64,000 bases of DNA from Gammaproteobacteria bacterium (lineage in GTDB: Bacteria; Pseudomonadota; Gammaproteobacteria; Pseudomonadales; Pseudohongiellaceae), in assembly GCA_029253585.1 (NCBI GenBank), contig JAQWZF010000003.1, forward strand, positions 62,001 through 126,000. The letters run 5' to 3'. Positions 18,278 through 27,387 of the stretch are shown here, piece after piece. Numbering within the stretch: the stretch's first letter is position 1; each line of letters starts with the position of its first letter. The position numbers and the translations under genes are program-made. Under the pieces are notes generated by a model. That model was given only the letters and a program-made list of their open reading frames with translations, was not told the origin of the DNA and did not search any database.

Positions 18278-20322
18278 CCGATACAGCTAACAATGCAAAT
18301 GATTCAGTAAAACCTAACCGATTGATGAGTGCCGCAACCGGCTTCGTCGAGTGGATTGATGCCAGACTCCCTGTTGTGCGCGCTTGGAAACAGCACATGA
18401 GCGAGTACTACGCGCCCAAGAATTTCAATTTCTGGTATTACTTCGGTGTACTTTCTCTTGTCGTGCTAGTCATGCAGCTGCTAACAGGCATCTGGCTGAC
18501 TATGAACTATACGCCGAGTGCCGAAGCGGCATTCGCCTCGGTCGAATACATCATGCGAGACGTGGAATGGGGATGGCTGTTGCGCTACCTGCACTCGACA
18601 GGTGCCTCGGCATTTTTCGTAGTCGTCTATGTGCATATGTTCCGCGGTTTGATGTATGGCTCCTATCAGAAGCCTAGAGAACTCATCTGGGTTTTCGGCA
18701 TGGCTATCTATCTGGTTTTGATGATGGAAGGCTTTATGGGCTATGTTCTACCCTGGGGCCAGTTGTCCTACTGGGGGGCGAATGTAATCGTATCTCTCGC
18801 CGGCGCCATCCCTGTAATCGGTGACGACTTGTTGGTGTGGGTGCGAGGCGATTACTTGATCTCTGGCGCCACGCTTAACCGGTTCTTTGCACTACACGTA
18901 GTCGCGCTGCCGATTGTTTTGATCGCGTTGGTAGTGCTGCACATTCTTGCGCTGCATGAAGTGGGTTCCAATAACCCGGACGGCATCGATATCAAGAAGA
19001 ACAAGGGGCCGGATGGTATTCCATTGGATGGCGTTCCTTTTCACCCGTATTACACGATGTATCATGATTTGGCGGGTGTGGTTCTATTCTTGTTCGTGTT
19101 CTGTGCCATAGTATTTTTTGTACCGGAGATGGGGGGCTACTTCCTCGAAATCGCTAACTTCCAGGAAGCGAATTCGCTAAAGACTCCCGAGCACGTGCCA
19201 CCGGTTTGGTATTTCACGCCGTTTTACTCCATGTTGCGAGCGGTGACCTACCCCTTATTTGGTATAGATGCGAAATTCTGGGGCATGTTGGTCATGTTCG
19301 GCGCAATTGCCATTCTCTTCGTGCTTCCTTGGCTGGACAAGAGTCCAGTTAGATCTATGCGTTATAAGGGCACGTATAGCCGTGTAGCTCTTCTAATGTT
19401 CCTGGTCTCGTTCTTTATTCTGGGCGTGCTGGGTACACAATCTGTTAGCCCGGCCAAGACATTGCTGGCGCAAATAATGACACTGGCTTACTTTGCCTTC
19501 TTCATCGCAATGCCTTGGTATACGCGAAAGGAGAAGACAGCGCAGCCTCCGGAAAGAGTGACTGGCAGATTCATCACTATTCCACAGCTGATCGGGTCTA
19601 TTCTGTTGCTCATCTTCTTGGTGGTGGTACCGCTGATGTTAACCAACACTGCCCATGCCGCCGAGGCCAATCTGGACCTCGAGCATGTCGAGACGGACTT
19701 CGATGACAAGGGTTCGTTGCAGCGTGGTTTTCAGACCTACATGAACTACTGTTCTAGCTGTCACGAGCTCGGCTTTGCGCGCTACGCAAGAGCTGCTGAA
19801 GATCTTGAGATACCAGAGCAGATGGTCGTAGATAACTTGATTTTCGACGGCTCACTAATTGGTGATTTGATTACCAACTCTATGGCGAATAAAGACTCCG
19901 AAGGCTGGTTCGGCGCGGCGCCTCCCGACCTGACCTTGATCGGTCGAGTGCGGCATCCTGATTGGTTATATAGTTACCTGAAAGGGTTCTACGCAGATGA
20001 GACGAGAGCCCTCGGTACCAATAATAAAATATTTCCCAATGTAGCTATGCCTAATGTATTGCATGAGCTGCAGGGTGATGTGGTCTGTGAATCTCATGGT
20101 GATCCTGATCATTGCGAGTTAGAGCATGTCTCTGGTACTGGTGCGCTTAGTCCGGAAGAGTTTGATGTTACGGTTGCTGACCTGGTGAATTTTCTTTATT
20201 ACATGGGTGAGCCGATTCGAGCCAGACGCCAAGAGATTGGAATCTGGGTTTTAGCATTTCTTGCAATACTCTATGTACTTACAACCTTGTTAGGTAGAGA
20301 GTTCAGCAAGGACTACCACTAA
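18274..20322 (+). CDS. petBC: Fused cytochrome b / cytochrome c1 of the bc1 complex
   Basis: One uninterrupted frame of 682 residues. Residues 1-430 are cytochrome b: eight membrane helices and heme histidines 107, 121, 208 and 223, with Qo-site sequence PVWY at 310-313 instead of PEWY. Residues 432-462 form a hydrophobic segment ending AHAAEA, like a signal peptide with a cleavage site. Residues 465-682 are cytochrome c1: heme motif C493-SS-C496-H497, likely axial Met592, C-terminal anchor at 656-674. Together with PetA this oxidises ubiquinol and reduces periplasmic cytochrome c. petB and petC are separate in most gammaproteobacteria; fused fbcH of Bradyrhizobium is cut after synthesis, and the same is likely here. 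Confidence 0.95.
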   Translation: MTDTANNANDSVKPNRLMSAATGFVEWIDARLPVVRAWKQHMSEYYAPKNFNFWYYFGVLSLVVLVMQLLTGIWLTMNYTPSAEAAFASVEYIMRDVEWGWLLRYLHSTGASAFFVVVYVHMFRGLMYGSYQKPRELIWVFGMAIYLVLMMEGFMGYVLPWGQLSYWGANVIVSLAGAIPVIGDDLLVWVRGDYLISGATLNRFFALHVVALPIVLIALVVLHILALHEVGSNNPDGIDIKKNKGPDGIPLDGVPFHPYYTMYHDLAGVVLFLFVFCAIVFFVPEMGGYFLEIANFQEANSLKTPEHVPPVWYFTPFYSMLRAVTYPLFGIDAKFWGMLVMFGAIAILFVLPWLDKSPVRSMRYKGTYSRVALLMFLVSFFILGVLGTQSVSPAKTLLAQIMTLAYFAFFIAMPWYTRKEKTAQPPERVTGRFITIPQLIGSILLLIFLVVVPLMLTNTAHAAEANLDLEHVETDFDDKGSLQRGFQTYMNYCSSCHELGFARYARAAEDLEIPEQMVVDNLIFDGSLIGDLITNSMANKDSEGWFGAAPPDLTLIGRVRHPDWLYSYLKGFYADETRALGTNNKIFPNVAMPNVLHELQGDVVCESHGDPDHCELEHVSGTGALSPEEFDVTVADLVNFLYYMGEPIRARRQEIGIWVLAFLAILYVLTTLLGREFSKDYH

Positions 20323-20337
20323 CAAATCTTCGTCTGT

Positions 20338-20360
20338 GAAGTCACGCGAGGCGTGACTTC
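20338..20360 (+). terminator. Perfect 10-bp stem-loop after the bc1 genes
   Basis: GAAGTCACGC (20338-20347) and GCGTGACTTC (20351-20360) are perfect inverted repeats around a three-base loop, 15 bases after the petBC stop. No T-run follows, so it is not a classical intrinsic terminator. It may be an mRNA 3'-end stabiliser, a processing site or a Rho-assisted terminator between petBC and sspA. Confidence 0.55.
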
Positions 20361-20413
20361 AATGTAGTCGACAAGAACACTAAATACGAACAGATAAGAA
20401 TAAAGGGATTGAT

Positions 20414-21046
20414 ATGGGTGTAGTAGCAAAACGGTCGTCAATGACATTTTATTCAGATGGCACGAGTCATTACAGTCATCGGGTTAGAATCGTTTTAGCG
20501 GAGAAGGGTGTGACAGTTGAAACTATCGATGTCGACCCTGATAGTAAGCCCGAAGATCTGGCTTCGCTGAACCCATATAATACGCTTCCTACTCTAGTAG
20601 ATAGGGATTTAGTTCTCTATGAAGCCGACATCATGATGGAATATCTTGACGAGCGGTTTCCACACCCACCGCTCTTTCCTGTGTATCCTGTTGCGCGCGC
20701 CGAGAGTCGCCTTTGGATCTATCGCATCAAGCAAGACTGGTGCGGAAAGGTTGACGCGATAATGGCTAACAAGGGTACTCCTGCGCAATTGGAAAAGGCG
20801 CGTAAGGAATTGCGCGAAAGCCTCCTTTCGATTGCGCCTATATTTGGGGAAAAGCCGTTTTTCATGAGCGATGAATTTACTATCGTGGATTGCTGTGTGG
20901 CTCCAATACTATGGCGATTGCCGGTAATGGGAATCGACCTTCCAAAGAACAAAACTACCAAGCCATTGCTCGAATATAGAGAGCGTCTCTTCGAGAGAGA
21001 TTCAGTGCTTGCGAGTTTTTCCGAGCAAGAAAAAGAAATGGTCTAG
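20414..21046 (+). CDS. sspA: Stringent starvation protein A (glutathione S-transferase fold)
   Basis: 210 residues. N-terminal thioredoxin-like domain with MTFYSDGTSHYSHRVRIVLA and the LPTLVDRDLVLYEADIMMEY segment, then an all-helical GST C-terminal domain. SspA binds RNA polymerase and alters transcription in stationary phase and acid stress; it lacks GST activity in E. coli. It follows petBC by 91 bases with a hairpin in between, and sspB follows after 27 bases. The bc1-sspA-sspB order is common in gamma- and betaproteobacteria. Confidence 0.96.
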   Translation: MGVVAKRSSMTFYSDGTSHYSHRVRIVLAEKGVTVETIDVDPDSKPEDLASLNPYNTLPTLVDRDLVLYEADIMMEYLDERFPHPPLFPVYPVARAESRLWIYRIKQDWCGKVDAIMANKGTPAQLEKARKELRESLLSIAPIFGEKPFFMSDEFTIVDCCVAPILWRLPVMGIDLPKNKTTKPLLEYRERLFERDSVLASFSEQEKEMV

Positions 21047-21073
21047 GTTTTACCCATGAGCGAGGAATTCACT

Positions 21074-21502
21074 ATGACCATGAGTTCTAGCCGACCGTAT
21101 ATTGTTAGAGCGCTCTACGACTGGATTATTGAAAACGACTGCACTCCTTATATTCTTGTAAATGCTTTCGCCGACGACGTGGAAGTGCCGCAGGAGCACG
21201 TTAAGGATGGTCAGATAATTCTCAACATCTCACCTTCTGCCGTTCAGAGCTTATTTATTCGTAGTGAGGCTATCGATTTCGATGGCCGCTTCGCGGGTAT
21301 TCCGAAGCGAGTCTATGTCCCAATAGCAGCTGTCATGGGGATTTATGCGAAGGAGAATGGGCAGGGAATGATCTTCGATTCAGAGGCGAATCTGCCGAAG
21401 CCGCCCAGTCCTTCCGGCGTGGATGATTCTGGCGATAAAAAAGGCGCAGACTCCAAGTCGTCAAATTCAGGCAAGAAACCTGCGCTGCGTGTAGTTAAGT
21501 AG
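21074..21502 (+). CDS. sspB: ClpXP adaptor protein SspB
   Basis: 142 residues from the ATG at 21074, which has GAGGA nine bases upstream; an ATG at 21056 would add six residues. Conserved core SSRPYIVRALYDWIIENDCT, HILVNA-like NAFADDVEVP, NISPSAVQSL and the RV-VP-AAVMGIYAKENG strand are present. The C-terminal tail is rich in Pro, Ser, Lys and ends PALRVVK, the ClpX-binding peptide. SspB delivers ssrA-tagged proteins to ClpXP. Confidence 0.95.
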   Translation: MTMSSSRPYIVRALYDWIIENDCTPYILVNAFADDVEVPQEHVKDGQIILNISPSAVQSLFIRSEAIDFDGRFAGIPKRVYVPIAAVMGIYAKENGQGMIFDSEANLPKPPSPSGVDDSGDKKGADSKSSNSGKKPALRVVK

Positions 21503-21556
21503 ACGCTTAACGTGATGGTTAAATAAATCGCCAAAAGCCCTTTTACAACTCTATTC

Positions 21557-22734
<1,178 letters not shown>

Positions 22735-22828
22735 CTAGTGACTACCTTGTTGATTTTTCTTAAAATAAAAAGTATCTCTTATTATCGGCCGTTAGGCCGC
22801 CAATATTTACCGCTTTGGGGTACTTTCT

Positions 22829-23263
22829 TCAGCTTGCTCCGATTAGGTCTTCAAAGTAGGTGTGCAAGTTTTTCGAGAATGCGTTTTTAATCCAGTCGAA
22901 GCACTGTGCGCCGGTCTGACTATTCGCGTCCGCTTCACCGGATAGGCCCAGAACATCGAAGCGGCAGGGGCAGTGCTGTAGGCCGTTGTGCGTCTGTAAG
23001 TAGTGCGCCGCAGTAAGGCGTATGCGGCGTTGTTTGGCTACGGTGACCGAGGCCACAGCGCCACCAAATAGCCCGTTTGCCCGGTAACGCACCTCTATGA
23101 ACACCAGAGTGCCGGAATCGCTCAAGATTAGATCGATCTCGTCAAATCGACTGTGGTAGTTTCTGCAGAGCAATTTGAGCCCTTTAGCGCGCAAGAAGTT
23201 AGCGGCCCTTGATTCTTGAGCCTTGACTATTTCCTGGCTGTTGCTGCATCGTCGAAAATGCAC
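22829..23263 (-). CDS. yraN: UPF0102 protein YraN (endonuclease-fold family)
   Basis: 144 residues from the GTG at 23263, chosen because AAAGGA lies about 8 bases upstream and the N-terminus then matches family length. The frame stays open to a GTG at 23344 (171 residues) that would overlap lpoA by 23 bases and encode a low-complexity Ser/His/Thr leader. The core RNYHSRFDEIDLILSDSGTL, VFIEVRYR and the K at 'VAKQRRIRLTAAHYL' match the PD-(D/E)XK-like YraN pattern. Function is unknown. It lies between lpoA and diaA as in E. coli. Confidence 0.85.
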   Translation of the reverse strand: MHFRRCSNSQEIVKAQESRAANFLRAKGLKLLCRNYHSRFDEIDLILSDSGTLVFIEVRYRANGLFGGAVASVTVAKQRRIRLTAAHYLQTHNGLQHCPCRFDVLGLSGEADANSQTGAQCFDWIKNAFSKNLHTYFEDLIGAS

Positions 23264-23321
23264 GGTCCCAATCCTTTGGGCGGAGTGGTGGGTTAGTGGG
23301 GAGTGCGTGGAGAGTGAATGG

Positions 23322-25172
23322 CTAGTCTGAGGCTGTGCCAGCACTGTCCTCTAGGGTGGCTTTTCCCTCTACGAATCTGGCTACCTCGAGGCGACGGTGT
23401 ATGCGGCCGTTTTCATCCATGCTGAGAACGCCGGTAGCTCCGGGCAGCGTAGCGATGTCCCCATCATTGAACTGCTGGAGGCGCGCATACAAACGAAAAC
23501 TGTCTATGCCCATGGCACGGAACCGTTGCACTGGCCCTTGTGCGGGCCGCAAACTTGATGCCGCGTTGGTTTTAAGCGGGTCGTAGCCGGCTAATATCCA
23601 TGGGGCATCGGTAAACACGATGCCGTTTAGGTCTTGATTGGCGCTAGGATTGTCTAAGCCATCATAGATAGAGGGTAGGGCATAGACGGGGATGTCCCCC
23701 GCAAAATAGAAAGCGAGAGTGGGCTTAATTTGCCTTCCTTCCCGCGGGTTCGCGATGAGGAAAATAAAGTCGATGTCCCCTCGTCGCCTGGGTGTAAATT
23801 CGACGCTAGACCTGGGTAAGAGGGCAACAATGCGGTCACGGCGTGCCTCACTTGAATCGATAGCCATCAGTCGTTTAATCACATCGGCGTAATCGGTATC
23901 GCCACCGAATGTGGATTGAGAAACGAGGTTGCCGCCTTTGCCGGTCCAGCTGTTGGTGAAGGCCTGCAGCAAGCGCTGGTAGTCAGAGGATTGTGGTGTG
24001 ATTATCGCGGCATTTTTGTAACCGGCCTGCCAGGCTAAGTTGGCGGCCTGCTCGATCTCATCCTCTGGGGCCAGGCCAAATTGGGTTAGGTTACTTGAAA
24101 GGTTGATGCTGTCATCGGAGTAATTTAGCGCGAGGGTTGGAACCGGCAGCTCATCCAGTTGTTGGAGCTGGTTGACTAGTTGTTTGTAGAGTGGCCCGAT
24201 GATGAGATCGGCACCGCTGGCAACAGCGGCATCGTAAATGGGATAAACGTTGCTCAGGTTGCTGCTGTCGAAAACCGAAATCCTCGGTACGTCGCGGGAT
24301 ACGTCTACGGCGGCATAGTACGCGCTTAAAAAGCCTTCCTGAATCGCCTTGCCCGCGCTGTCTTGCAGAGGAAGTATGAGAGCTATGTGCTTTGGCCGTT
24401 GTTGCCAGGTTTGCTCTAGTTTTGTCAAACGCTGGGGAAGTTGCTGCGATGCCGTGTGCTGGCTCCATATCCGTTGCCACTGACGAATCGCATCGAGCTG
24501 AGAGCGTATGCTGTATTGCTCCGAGCTTACTACGCGCGCGAGCTCGACCCAACCTCGTGACTGGTAGCTGTTAGCCGCACTCGCAAAGTTGTCGAGCTGG
24601 GCAGGCGAGAATCTGATGATGGCGTCCCAAATTTCATCGTGGACATTCAGCGACGCTTCCGCATTTGCTGTGCCGGTCTCGCCTAGTCTCAGGTAGGATG
24701 CGAGAGCTAGTTCATACTGGCCGTCGTCTTGGTAGGCTCGACCTAAAACCAGCAGGTACTCGCTTAGTAGCTCGGGTCGATCTTCAAAGCCAGTGTCAGT
24801 AGTCTCCGTCAACAGGCTTATCGCCTTCGCGGTCTGGCCGTTGCGCAAGGCAAGCTGTGCCTCTAACAAGGAGGCGCGCAGCCGTAGTGGTTCAGGATAG
24901 CCTTCAAGGTTGTTGAGAAGAGCCAATTGCCGCGAAGCTCGTTCGTTATCTCCATTGGCGATAATCGCTTCCAGTGCGAGTATTCGCAACTGGGCAGATT
25001 CTAGTCCGTCGGCTGTGTTCGCCGCCCGAACAAGTTCGTCGATGGAGGCTTCTTGAGGATCGAAGTTTGGTGCAGGTTGTTCTGGCACGGTCGTAGCCGA
25101 GCCACATGCCTGTAATAGTACAAACAGCAGAGGAAGGAGTAAGGGTGGTTTGCGCATAGTGGCTAATTTCAT
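23322..25172 (-). CDS. lpoA: Penicillin-binding protein activator LpoA
   Basis: 616 residues. The lipoprotein signal ends LLQACGS, with lipidated Cys23. The N-terminal half (about 35-250) is helical and TPR-like (ALRNGQTAKAISLLTET, LLVLGRAYQDDGQYELAL). The C-terminal half (about 260-600) has a periplasmic-binding-protein fold (KHIALILPLQDSAGKAIQEG, DLIIGPLYKQLVNQL). Outer-membrane LpoA reaches through the wall to stimulate PBP1A. An ATG five codons downstream is an alternative start. It is divergent from rsmI. Confidence 0.93.
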   Translation of the reverse strand: MKLATMRKPPLLLPLLFVLLQACGSATTVPEQPAPNFDPQEASIDELVRAANTADGLESAQLRILALEAIIANGDNERASRQLALLNNLEGYPEPLRLRASLLEAQLALRNGQTAKAISLLTETTDTGFEDRPELLSEYLLVLGRAYQDDGQYELALASYLRLGETGTANAEASLNVHDEIWDAIIRFSPAQLDNFASAANSYQSRGWVELARVVSSEQYSIRSQLDAIRQWQRIWSQHTASQQLPQRLTKLEQTWQQRPKHIALILPLQDSAGKAIQEGFLSAYYAAVDVSRDVPRISVFDSSNLSNVYPIYDAAVASGADLIIGPLYKQLVNQLQQLDELPVPTLALNYSDDSINLSSNLTQFGLAPEDEIEQAANLAWQAGYKNAAIITPQSSDYQRLLQAFTNSWTGKGGNLVSQSTFGGDTDYADVIKRLMAIDSSEARRDRIVALLPRSSVEFTPRRRGDIDFIFLIANPREGRQIKPTLAFYFAGDIPVYALPSIYDGLDNPSANQDLNGIVFTDAPWILAGYDPLKTNAASSLRPAQGPVQRFRAMGIDSFRLYARLQQFNDGDIATLPGATGVLSMDENGRIHRRLEVARFVEGKATLEDSAGTASD

Positions 25173-25315
25173 CTTTGTATCGGGTATTATGTCTGTTAAG
25201 TTGTGCGCTTGTTTTCAGAGACTAATACAGTTAACTAGGTACAGCAATTTATTCGCCAATGTAGTTAACCCTATGCGGCTCGCCAATGAGATTAGTAGAT
25301 TGAGAACCTTGCCTG

Positions 25316-26173
25316 ATGAGTGATCCAGGAACGCTCTACATAGTAGCTACGCCCATAGGCAATTTGGATGATATTTCCAAGCGTGCGGCAGAGATACTAA
25401 ATGATGTCGATCTTATCGCGGCAGAAGATACTCGTCATAGTCAAAGACTACTGCAGAGCATACAGGTTCAAACCCCCGTAGTTTCTCACCATGATTTTTC
25501 TGCGGACATCGCTATTCAGCGCATTCTCGACAAGCTGGAAGCCGGAGCTTCAGTGGCCTTGATTTCGGACGCAGGCACGCCGCTTATTTCAGACCCCGGC
25601 TACAAATTGGTTAGGCTGGCCAGGGAGAGAAACCTCTCTGTCATTCCCGTCCCCGGCGCAAGTGCTCTGATAACGGCACTAAGTGTTTCCGGGCTTGCTA
25701 CAGATCGATTCACCTTTGAGGGATTCTTGCCGAACAAGGCGCGAGCCCGACAAAAGAAGCTATCGCTGCTAGCGAGGGAGCAGCGCACCATGGTGTTTTA
25801 TGAGTCCACCCACAGGATTGTGGACAGCGTTACGGATATGAGCGTGGCCTTTGGGGCGGAGTGTCTGATCTTCATCGCGCGGGAGCTAACCAAACGCTTT
25901 GAGTCACATTTTCTCGGTACAGCAAGTGCCTGCGTTGAATGGCTGAACGCAGATGCAAATCAGCAGAAGGGTGAATTTGTTGTTATCGTCTCCGGCAGCG
26001 ATGCGCAGCTGGAGGAAGGGCGAAAGCATGAGCAGGCTATGGATATTGTGCGACTCTTAAAGCAAGAGGTGTCGATGAAGAAGGCGGTAAGCCTTGCAAG
26101 TCAGATAAGTGGCGCACGAAAAAATTTGCTGTATGAGGCGGCGTTGAAAGAATTCGCCGGCGATGAACGCTAG
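25316..26173 (+). CDS. rsmI: 16S rRNA (cytidine-1402-2'-O)-methyltransferase RsmI
   Basis: 285 residues, the usual length. It has the tetrapyrrole-methylase fold with GTLYIVATPIGNLDDISKRA, EDTRHSQRLL, LISDAGTPLISDPGYKLV and PVPGASALITALSVSGL, all hallmark RsmI motifs. It methylates the 2'-O of C1402 in 16S rRNA using SAM. It diverges from lpoA with a 143-base shared upstream region, and RNase P RNA follows on the same strand. Confidence 0.97.
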   Translation: MSDPGTLYIVATPIGNLDDISKRAAEILNDVDLIAAEDTRHSQRLLQSIQVQTPVVSHHDFSADIAIQRILDKLEAGASVALISDAGTPLISDPGYKLVRLARERNLSVIPVPGASALITALSVSGLATDRFTFEGFLPNKARARQKKLSLLAREQRTMVFYESTHRIVDSVTDMSVAFGAECLIFIARELTKRFESHFLGTASACVEWLNADANQQKGEFVVIVSGSDAQLEEGRKHEQAMDIVRLLKQEVSMKKAVSLASQISGARKNLLYEAALKEFAGDER

Positions 26174-26200
26174 GCAGCCTCTGATCCGATCGAATAGTGA

Positions 26201-26227
26201 TTGTAACTGCTAGCGTTCTCCTTTAGT
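26201..26227 (+). promoter_or_regulatory. Weak candidate promoter for rnpB
   Basis: TTGTAA at 26201-26206 and TTTAGT at 26222-26227 are 15 bases apart, ending 8 bases before the inferred 5' end of RNase P RNA at 26236. Spacing is short and hexamers are imperfect, so confidence is low. Confidence 0.3.
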
Positions 26228-26235
26228 CTTCGCCT

Positions 26236-26616
26236 CGAGTCAGCCGGGCAATTGCTGTCTTTAGCTCTTCGTCTTTCGACTATCGGTCTACGAGGAAATT
26301 GACAGAGGAAAGTCCGGGCTCCGCAGAGCAGGGTGCCAGGTAACGCCTGGGGGGTGTAAACCCACGGCAAGTGCAACAGAAAGTATACCGCCGCGACGCT
26401 TTCGAGCATTGAGGTAAGGGTGAAATGGTGTGGTAAGAGCGCACCGCGCGGCTGGTAACAGTTCGCGGCAAGGTAAACCCCACTCGGAGCAAGGCCAAAT
26501 AGGAATCCACAGATGCTGCTCGCATTGGATTCGGGTAGGCCGCTAGAGATCTGTGGCGACGCAGATTGCAGATGAATAATTGTCCTCGACAGAACCCGGC
26601 TTATAGGCTGGCTCGC
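26236..26616 (+). ncRNA. rnpB: RNase P RNA, bacterial type A
   Basis: The catalytic RNA that matures tRNA 5' ends. Conserved P4-region sequence GAGGAAAGTCCGGGCTCC starts near 26303, and its 3' counterpart with ACAGAACCCGGCTTA lies near 26589-26603. The CRI-III core segments AACAGAAAG and GGTAAGGGTGAAATGGTG are present. The 5' segment GAGTCAGCCGGGC and the 3' segment GCCCGG-like plus GGCTGGCTC pair to form P1. A TTTT run follows at 26617. The place between rsmI and mraZ is typical of pseudomonads and relatives. Confidence 0.96.
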
Positions 26617-26797
26617 TTTTAATTCCCCACTTCGACATAAATTGTCGATAATTCTTAATAATCTACTTTAATTACGACTGCTATTGAGTTGTATTCCATG
26701 AGAATACAATTTTCTATTTTCTTCATTTTGTCTTCATTTTCCCCGCTTTTAGCGACAAGTTGCCGCACTTTCACCATAGATATCAGATAAATAAGGC

Positions 26798-26826
26798 TTG
26801 CGCTGGCGCAATTGTGCCTCTATAGT
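26798..26826 (+). promoter_or_regulatory. Promoter of the dcw cluster (Pmra)
   Basis: TTGCGC at 26798-26803 and TATAGT at 26821-26826 with an exact 17-base spacer. Transcription would begin near 26833, immediately before the GTGG repeats at 26835 that are expected to bind MraZ. The position and agreement with the sigma-70 pattern make this a good candidate for the main division-cluster promoter. Confidence 0.65.
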
Positions 26827-26834
26827 GTTGCTTT

Positions 26835-26870
26835 GTGGCGAAAAGTGGAAAAAATTGTTGATTTGTGGGA
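26835..26870 (+). promoter_or_regulatory. MraZ operator repeats
   Basis: GTGG units start at 26835, 26845 and 26865, in phase with a 10-base period; the unit expected at 26855 is degenerate (TTGT). MraZ is known to bind GTGG-type direct repeats spaced one DNA turn upstream of its own gene and repress the cluster. Here the repeats begin right at the predicted start of transcription. Confidence 0.7.
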
Positions 26871-26922
26871 ATTGAAGGATTCAATCTCGACATACAACAT
26901 CCACTAAAAATGGGGACAACAC

Positions 26923-27378
26923 GTGTTTCGCGGCATAAATACTATCAATCTCGATGTAAAGGGACGCATGGCGATGCCTGCGCGCTACCGTGAGCAGCTA
27001 GTAAGTCATTGCTCAGGACATCTGGTAGTTACTATCGACACGAACCATAGATGCCTTTTGCTCTATCCACTCTCCGAGTGGGAGGTTATTGAGCGTCAGA
27101 TTGAATCCCTTTCCAGTTTCGATCCAATGTCCCAGCGCGTCAAGCACCTACTCATCGGTCATGCTAATGATCTAGAGCTAGACGGCAGTGGTCGCATCTT
27201 ACTTCCCCAAGAGTTACGTCAATACGCACAGTTAGAAAAGCATGTGTGCCTTATCGGGCAGGGCAAGAAATTAGAGATTTGGAGCCAGGATAACTGGAAC
27301 CAGCAGCGTGATCAGTGGTTAACAGAGTCAACTACCGAGGGAGAGCTGCCGGATAAATTACGTTCCTTGGCGCTCTAG
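26923..27378 (+). CDS. mraZ: Transcriptional regulator MraZ
   Basis: 151 residues from a GTG, with GGGGA about 8 bases upstream. Two SpoVT-AbrB-like repeats are present, opening FRGINTINLDVKGRMAMPARYR and later ANDLELDGSGRILLPQELRQ, each with the DxKGR/DxxGR core. MraZ is a ring-forming DNA-binding protein that represses the division and cell wall cluster and is modulated by RsmH. Its operator repeats lie just upstream. rsmH follows after 9 bases. Confidence 0.96.
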   Translation: MFRGINTINLDVKGRMAMPARYREQLVSHCSGHLVVTIDTNHRCLLLYPLSEWEVIERQIESLSSFDPMSQRVKHLLIGHANDLELDGSGRILLPQELRQYAQLEKHVCLIGQGKKLEIWSQDNWNQQRDQWLTESTTEGELPDKLRSLAL

Positions 27379-27387
27379 GTTGAAGCC

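Larger units (their letters stand above)
26617..26922 (+). promoter_or_regulatory. rnpB-mraZ intergenic region
   Basis: About 306 bases without a gene, AT-rich. It holds a T-run after rnpB, a small inverted repeat TCGACA-TAAAT-TGTCGA near 26634-26650, a perfect 8-base inverted repeat TTGTATTC/GAATACAA at 26689-26709 followed by T-rich sequence, and further on the mraZ promoter and operator. The second repeat may be a second rnpB terminator or a regulator site. Confidence 0.6.

Noticed and set aside
26170..26525. Two minus-strand ORFs of about 80 codons
   Set aside because: They are antisense to RNase P RNA, whose conserved core is clear.
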